Below are positions 60,223 to 64,000 of a stretch of DNA of 64,000 bases, piece by piece (the stretch's first letter is position 1; the number at the start of each line of letters is the position of its first letter). The notes beneath the pieces are model-generated. The model did not search any database. It saw only the letters and a list, made by a program, of their open reading frames with translations, and was not told where the DNA came from. The position numbers and the translations under genes were made by a program. The DNA is from Methyloversatilis universalis (GTDB lineage: Bacteria; Pseudomonadota; Gammaproteobacteria; Methylococcales; Methylococcaceae): assembly GCA_020723665.1 (NCBI GenBank), contig DYIL01000004.1, positions 62,001 through 126,000 of the forward strand, given 5' to 3'.

Positions 60223-60251
60223 GCCGAGCCCAAACCGCGTTTGGGCTCGGC
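60223..60251. repeat. Perfect 13-bp hairpin
   Basis: GCCGAGCCCAAAC at 60223-60235 pairs with GTTTGGGCTCGGC at 60239-60251 across a 3-base loop (CGC). It lies in a 913-base gap (59985-60897) that has no confident gene. It is immediately followed by a second, terminator-like hairpin. Confidence 0.6.
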
Positions 60252-60258
60252 GAAGAGA

Positions 60259-60281
60259 AAAACCGCCGGGAAGGCGGTTTT
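60259..60281. terminator. Bidirectional intrinsic-terminator-like hairpin
   Basis: AAAACCGCC at 60259-60267 pairs with GGCGGTTTT at 60273-60281 around a 5-base loop (GGGAA). The A-tract and T-tract flanks allow a U-run on either strand. No annotated gene ends directly at it, so it may belong to a small unannotated transcript or a decayed gene nearby. Confidence 0.55.
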
Positions 60282-60373
60282 CCGAGGTCCCCAAGCATGT
60301 GAATTACGAGTTGGCCAAGGACCACGTCGACTATGTCGCGGGCACGGAAGGACAAAAAGCGATTGCCGAATTT

Positions 60374-60720
60374 TTATTAATCAGGCCTGTAAATACCCTC
60401 CTGGTATTTACAGGCCGGCGCCCAGGCCACGGGACACGCTTATAGCCTATCCCTATAGACTTAAGGAAGCCCTGAACAAATTGATTCCGTTCACGCCCTT
60501 CGACAGGCTCAAGAGAGCGTTCGACAAGTTCCCGACTGCTGTCGCGCGGGCAGGCACCGCGAACGGAATCAATAGGTTACCGTTCGTCCTGAGCCCTTCG
60601 ACAAGCTCAGGACAGGCCTGTCGAAGGACTTAATCAGAGCTTCCTAGACCTCCGCTCACGCGGCTTGTCGTCTGGCCGGGGCATCCCCGCTCCGGATTGA
60701 TAAGGTCGGTGGCGAGCAAT
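60374..60720. repeat. Multi-hairpin repeat, copy 2, interrupted
   Basis: The lead hairpin is GGCCTGTAAATACC-CTCCT-GGTATTTACAGGCC at 60384-60416. Relative to copy 1 at 55730 one C:G pair has become T:A on both arms. The downstream part (CTCACGCGGCTTG, CCGGGGCATCCC) reappears only after about 200 extra bases, near 60651, showing that another element split this copy. Confidence 0.7.
60462..60646. repeat. Inverted-repeat element nested in hairpin repeat copy 2
   Basis: The ends carry AGGAAGC(C/T)CTGA in opposite orientation (60464-60475 and 60634-60645). Internal inverted repeats TTGATTCCGTTC at 60481-60492 and GAACGGAATCAA at 60561-60572 are perfect. CCCTTCGACAGGCTC and related CTCAGGACAGGC motifs occur inside, as in the other REP-like units. 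It is non-coding and about 185 bases long. Confidence 0.6.
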
Positions 60721-60897
60721 GGTTCTACCCGGACGTCCTTGCATATCAGGAAAAAATCCAAGCGATCGCTTGGACGGAACCAACCCCAGGCAGAATTGCC
60801 AAAATTGGAGGATTATCCGTATCCGGAGACCGAGATCGCGGGAACGGCCGCGCCGCCGATGTTCCCGATCCAGTCATCGTAACAGGGAGGTGTTGCT

Positions 60898-61149
60898 ATG
60901 CTGCTTTGGTTTATTTTCGGCGGGATCGCCGGCTGGGTCGCTAGTCTGATTGTCGGACGGGGCGATCAGATGGGAATTCTGGCTAATATCGCAGTCGGCA
61001 TCGTCGGCGCGTTCATCGGAGGCTGGATCGCCGATCGCCTGGGATTCGGAGGAAAGCCGGGTATCGAGCGTCCGACATCTCTGATAAGCTTCGCGACGGC
61101 CGTACTCGGGGCCGTGCTTTTGTTGGTGATTTTGAACGCCTTGTTTTAG
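60898..61149 (+). CDS. GlsB/YeaQ/YmgE-family small membrane protein
   Basis: The 83-residue protein has three hydrophobic stretches (about 2-19, 26-48 and 62-82) and the glycine-rich pattern of transglycosylase-associated proteins (FGGIAGWVASLIVG, and IVGAFIGGWIADRLG). GGGAGG lies about 8 bases upstream. The family is linked to envelope or general stress in several bacteria, but its activity is not known. It stands alone between repeats and an exported protein gene. Confidence 0.88.
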   Translation: MLLWFIFGGIAGWVASLIVGRGDQMGILANIAVGIVGAFIGGWIADRLGFGGKPGIERPTSLISFATAVLGAVLLLVILNALF

Positions 61150-61374
61150 ATCGATCTCCGAAGCGGCATAATGGCGCAATTTCCAACGAGGACGGGTCGC
61201 TCGTCCGCCGCGGCTTTTCTATGACGACAACGTTTCCTGCGATGAACGCCGATGTTCGAGTCGAACCCAACGTGAAGCGCGGTCGGGAAACGCGGCAGGG
61301 CTCCAGGGCCTCATAAAAGGCCAAGGCTTGTTGCCCATATCGAGGAGCAGACTCGCACAGTCTTTTCGTGGGGG

Positions 61375-61980
61375 ATGATGGTGAGCAATTGGACAAAGGG
61401 GGCTTATGGGGGAGTTCTCGTCGTGTGGGCGTTTTCCGGATCGGCCATGGCTCAGAACTTCGCTCCGGGGCCGGATGGGGAAGGATTCGAAGAAGCGGAA
61501 TCGTCTGCCCTCAAGGATGATGTCGATCTCGAATTCAGCGAGGATCAGCGGGCGCTGCTGAAAGAATTGAGAGCCTGGCTGCATCAGCGCAATCTCGAAA
61601 GAGCACGAGCCGCAGCATACCGCGCCGGGGACATGGACGACGATGCGGGCCATTTCGATTCCGGTACCGTATACCGGTCAGTGCGCCCGCCGCAACTCCT
61701 GCACGACGCAGGTAACTGGCAAGCCCGGCCGCAGCCGCGGCTTCACATCGGCAGGATGCCGGATGAACGGATCGACGACAGCTACAGAGTCGGCGGCCCG
61801 AAATTCGGCGAATCCCGACGGCGGACGCTGGTTATAGACTCTGGCGCCGAACGTCGCGCACATTCCTCGACGCTAACCGAGACCAAGGCGAAAAGTCGTG
61901 TCAGGCTGGTCTGGACCACCGATACCGATCGGTACAAGTCTGGTTCGCATCGACAATCGTCGCCCCGACTTCGTCGGTGA
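61375..61980 (+). CDS. Exported protein of unknown function
   Basis: The 201 residues begin with a plausible signal peptide (VSNWTKGAYGGVLVVWAFSGSAMAQ, cleavage after AMA). The mature part is polar and Arg/Asp/Ser-rich, with an acidic helix (about 48-70) and a basic, low-complexity tail. Two ATGs and a GTG lie together at the start after a G-run; the exact start is unclear. No family is recognised. Coding is supported by the signal peptide and by its position, but the basic tail could be out-of-frame reading. Confidence 0.5.
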   Translation: MMVSNWTKGAYGGVLVVWAFSGSAMAQNFAPGPDGEGFEEAESSALKDDVDLEFSEDQRALLKELRAWLHQRNLERARAAAYRAGDMDDDAGHFDSGTVYRSVRPPQLLHDAGNWQARPQPRLHIGRMPDERIDDSYRVGGPKFGESRRRTLVIDSGAERRAHSSTLTETKAKSRVRLVWTTDTDRYKSGSHRQSSPRLRR

Positions 61981-62022
61981 TTCCGAGCACGGCCACCGGT
62001 CGGCCTTCCTTGGGTCTTCCCG

Positions 62023-63447
62023 CTATATCTCGTTGGTCTGAGCTTCTTCCGTTTTCGCGAGCTTGCTGTGGTGCACCGAGTAGACGAAATAGACGATAAG
62101 CCCGATACCTAGCCAGATCGTGAAACGGTACCAGGTGGTCGCGGGCAGAAAGACCATCAGCGCACCGCAGCAGAGAGCGCCCAGTGTCGGGAGTATCGGA
62201 TTGGCGGGCGCTTTGAAGGGGCGGTGCATGTCGGGTTCGGTGATGCGAAGGATGATCACACCTAGGCAGACCAGCACGAATGCGAACAGCGTACCGATGT
62301 TGACCAGTTCAGCGAGTTCGCTGAGCGGCACGAAACCGGCCACGCACGCAATCAGAAATCCGCACAGTATGATGACTCTCACCGGAGTTTGGGTTTTCCG
62401 GTTCACGGTCGAAAACCACGGCGACAGGAGACCGTCGCGCGCCATCGCAAAGATGATGCGGGTCAGCGCGTAATAAAGCACCAGCATGACCGTGGTCAGC
62501 CCGGTAATGACGCCGGTCGCGACCAGTGCCGACGCCCAGTTCAATCCCAGCAGCTGGAGCGCATGGGCCACGGGTGACGACACGTTGAGTTCGGTGTAGG
62601 GAACGACGGCGGTCAGGAGGCCCGCGACCACGATATAGACCAGGGTGCAGAAAGCCAGTGCCGCGACGATGCCTATGGGTACGTCTTTTTTCGGATTGCG
62701 CGCTTCCTCGGTGGCGGTGGAAACGGCATCGAATCCGACATAAGCGAAGAATACGATGGACGCGCCCGCGAAAATGCCGATCGGCTTGCCTTCGGCGGTG
62801 TGGTCGAACCAGCCGAAAGGCATGAAGGGCCGCCAGTTCGCGGGATCGATGTTGAACAGTGCGACCGAAACGAAAACGGTTATGGTCAGCAGCTTGATGA
62901 AGACCATGAGCGAGTTGAGCCGTGCGCTCTCCTTGACGCCGATGATCAGCAGGATCATCAGAATCATCACGATGCCGGCTGCCGGGAGGTTGATGAGGCC
63001 GCCCAGCTCGGGCGCGCGGGTCAGGTAATCGGGAAGCGGCAAACCGACAGCCGTCAGAGCGTTGTTGAAATAGCCGGACCAACCGTTGGCCACGGCCGCC
63101 ACCGAGAGCCCGTATTCCAGGATCAGGTCCCAGCCGATGATCCAGGCCGCCAACTCGCCGAACGCGGCATAGCTGTAGCCGTAGGCACTGCCGCATCCGC
63201 CCACGCTCGATGCCAGTTCGGCGTAGGACAGCGCGGCGAACGCACAGGCAAAGCCCGCAATCACGAAGGAGACGATCACCGCCGGTCCCGCCTGTGTCGC
63301 CGCGGCGATGCCGGTCAACACGAAGATGCCGGTGCCTATGATGGCCCCGATCCCGAGGAGGGTCAGATCCATCGCGCCGAGGCAGCGTCTCAGTCCACTC
63401 TCCTGAAAATCGTCCGTAGTGGTTCTCTTGGTGCGGAAAATCTGCAT
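62023..63447 (-). CDS. APC-superfamily amino acid permease (CAT-like)
   Basis: The 474 residues contain twelve membrane helices. The first helix carries GIGAIIGTGIFVLTG, the substrate-binding glycine motif of amino acid-polyamine-organocation transporters, and a later stretch reads FFAYVGFDAVSTATEEARNPKKD, matching the cationic amino acid transporter (CAT/YhdG) group. It is convergent with the exported-protein gene. Substrate is probably an amino acid; which one is not determined. Confidence 0.9.
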   Translation of the reverse strand: MQIFRTKRTTTDDFQESGLRRCLGAMDLTLLGIGAIIGTGIFVLTGIAAATQAGPAVIVSFVIAGFACAFAALSYAELASSVGGCGSAYGYSYAAFGELAAWIIGWDLILEYGLSVAAVANGWSGYFNNALTAVGLPLPDYLTRAPELGGLINLPAAGIVMILMILLIIGVKESARLNSLMVFIKLLTITVFVSVALFNIDPANWRPFMPFGWFDHTAEGKPIGIFAGASIVFFAYVGFDAVSTATEEARNPKKDVPIGIVAALAFCTLVYIVVAGLLTAVVPYTELNVSSPVAHALQLLGLNWASALVATGVITGLTTVMLVLYYALTRIIFAMARDGLLSPWFSTVNRKTQTPVRVIILCGFLIACVAGFVPLSELAELVNIGTLFAFVLVCLGVIILRITEPDMHRPFKAPANPILPTLGALCCGALMVFLPATTWYRFTIWLGIGLIVYFVYSVHHSKLAKTEEAQTNEI

Positions 63448-63594
63448 GGTCGAATTCTCGCAAGCTGGTTTTGTTCGGGAAATTATGCCTGATAACCCCC
63501 CCGTCGACGATTACACCTAACGTTTGTTTGATACGGAACTTCGAAGCGGAAGGACAATTTCCATTTCTCAATCAAAAGGAAAACCTTGTAGGCC

Positions 63595-63632
63595 GGAATA
63601 AGCCCTTCGACGTTGCTCAGGACAGGCTTATC
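63595..63632. repeat. REP-like core motif
   Basis: GCCCTTCGACGTTGCTCAGG followed by ACAGGC is one of several intergenic copies of the CCCTTCGAC/CTCAGGACAGG motif. It lies upstream of the amino acid permease, within a 553-base end region (63448-64000) that has no confident gene. Confidence 0.5.
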
Positions 63633-63643
63633 CCAGCCTACCC

Positions 63644-63750
63644 TTAACAGGCTGTTGAAAAATTCGATGCTCCTACCATAGGTAGTGGGCAACGACGAAA
63701 CTGTTAACCTACATGTCGTATGCAGAATGCGTTTTTCAACACCCTGTTAA
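63644..63750. mobile_element. 107-bp MITE with 19-bp terminal inverted repeats
   Basis: TTAACAGGCTGTTGAAAAA at 63644-63662 is matched in reverse at 63732-63750 with one mismatch (C versus G at the ninth base). The outer TTAA on both sides could be a duplicated target. The inside has no coding capacity. The termini resemble those of DDE-transposon families, but no transposase is in the window. Confidence 0.75.
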
Positions 63751-63792
63751 AGAAATTTTCTTTTTGTTCAAAAAATGGAAAATACCGCCGAG

Positions 63793-63872
63793 TCAAGAAC
63801 GCTCTGAACAAGCCGAGTCCGTTGGTGCTTCGACAAACCCGCCCTGAGCCGCGTCGAAGGGCTTGACCGGTG
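63793..63872. repeat. Degenerate copy of the nested inverted-repeat/REP element
   Basis: GCTCTGAACAAGCCGAGTCC near 63809, followed by CTTCGACAAACCC and CGTCGAAGGGCTTGA, resembles the left part and core of the element at 60462-60646. It lacks a recognisable right end in the window. No gene is seen from here to the window end. Confidence 0.4.
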
Positions 63873-64000
63873 CAGTCTCAACGGCGTTGGGAGAACGGGG
63901 ACTCCGTACCGGGATTTTGGCCCGCGCGTGGGAAACGGTCGACAATCTTTTGCCGAAGAGCGTATCCACTCCCGAGGGAAAGCATTGCTCTCACCCGCCC

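Larger units (their letters stand above)
60284..60893 (+). pseudogene. Possible decayed gene split by a repeat
   Basis: Before the repeat one frame reads VPKHVNYELAKDHVDYVAG and on to KAIAEF, where the repeat begins. After it a frame reads EQWFYPDVLAYQEKIQAIAW, and another frame nearby gives LEDYPYPETEIAGTAAPP up to a stop at about 60882. These pieces look protein-like and could be one gene broken by repeat insertion and a frameshift. I do not recognise the family. The evidence is composition only, so the call is weak. Confidence 0.3.

Noticed and set aside
62309-63571. Open frame of 420 codons overlapping the amino acid permease in another frame
   Set aside because: Very Arg-rich reading of a membrane protein gene; the permease frame has twelve clear helices.

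Overview
The window is about 64 kb of dense, GC-rich bacterial chromosome that reads as a gammaproteobacterium. A type I/X methanotroph (Methylococcales) fits best. The basis is gammaproteobacterial gene order (nudJ-mnmA-purB-lolA-rarA; hpf-rpoN-lptBAC-kdsCD; tonB-exbBD; clpS-clpA-infA) plus a four-gene ABC/beta-propeller set of the kind linked to PQQ-dependent alcohol dehydrogenases. The taxonomic call is inference from gene content, not from a search. No rRNA, tRNA, CRISPR array, complete prophage or complete insertion sequence was seen.

Layout. 0-4 kb: infA converges on clpA-clpS, then a lone membrane protein with a c-type heme motif. 4-12 kb, plus strand: nudJ-mnmA-purB-lolA-rarA, a PilZ protein, birA-coaX and a SPOR protein, many with overlapping start/stop codons. 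12-15 kb, minus strand: heme A synthase, then DUF2066-pgsA-small exported protein. purM diverges at 15.6 kb, followed by a GT2 glycosyltransferase and an exported cupin. 18-28 kb: DUF3530, GH57 glycosidase, an FtsH paralogue, a TolC-family protein and dnaE.

27.7-31.6 kb is a decayed defence island between dnaE and rfbD. It holds a type III restriction (Res) gene that seems to lack its nuclease core, a 5'-deleted and frameshifted type III methyltransferase (mod), and an MNT-HEPN toxin-antitoxin pair whose HEPN toxin is cut at its catalytic motif and joined to the mod remnant. 31.7-39 kb is one long minus-strand run: PQQ-linked substrate-binding protein, beta-propeller, ABC ATPase, ABC permease, then rfbB-rfbA-rfbC-rfbD for dTDP-L-rhamnose. 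39-45 kb holds rapZ-hpf-rpoN-lptB-lptA-lptC-kdsC-kdsD (nitrogen sigma factor and LPS supply/export). 45-49 kb holds tonB-exbB-exbD with a Fur-like site, a nicotinamidase and a macrodomain protein. 49-56 kb holds cysZ-like, mtaB, an SpmA-SpmB fusion, ftsK, trxB and a rubredoxin too short for routine ORF calling. 56-60 kb is a pair of large dynamin/Era-like GTPases in tandem. 60-64 kb is a repeat-rich accessory stretch with a GlsB/YeaQ protein, an unknown exported protein and an APC amino acid permease.

The most unusual signals are: the HEPN::mod junction with the core-less Res gene; the tandem GTPase operon; the PQQ-ABC genes translationally overlapping rhamnose synthesis genes; and several layers of small palindromic elements. 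Among these is a hairpin repeat present twice with a compensatory base-pair change, one copy of which is itself interrupted by another inverted-repeat element.
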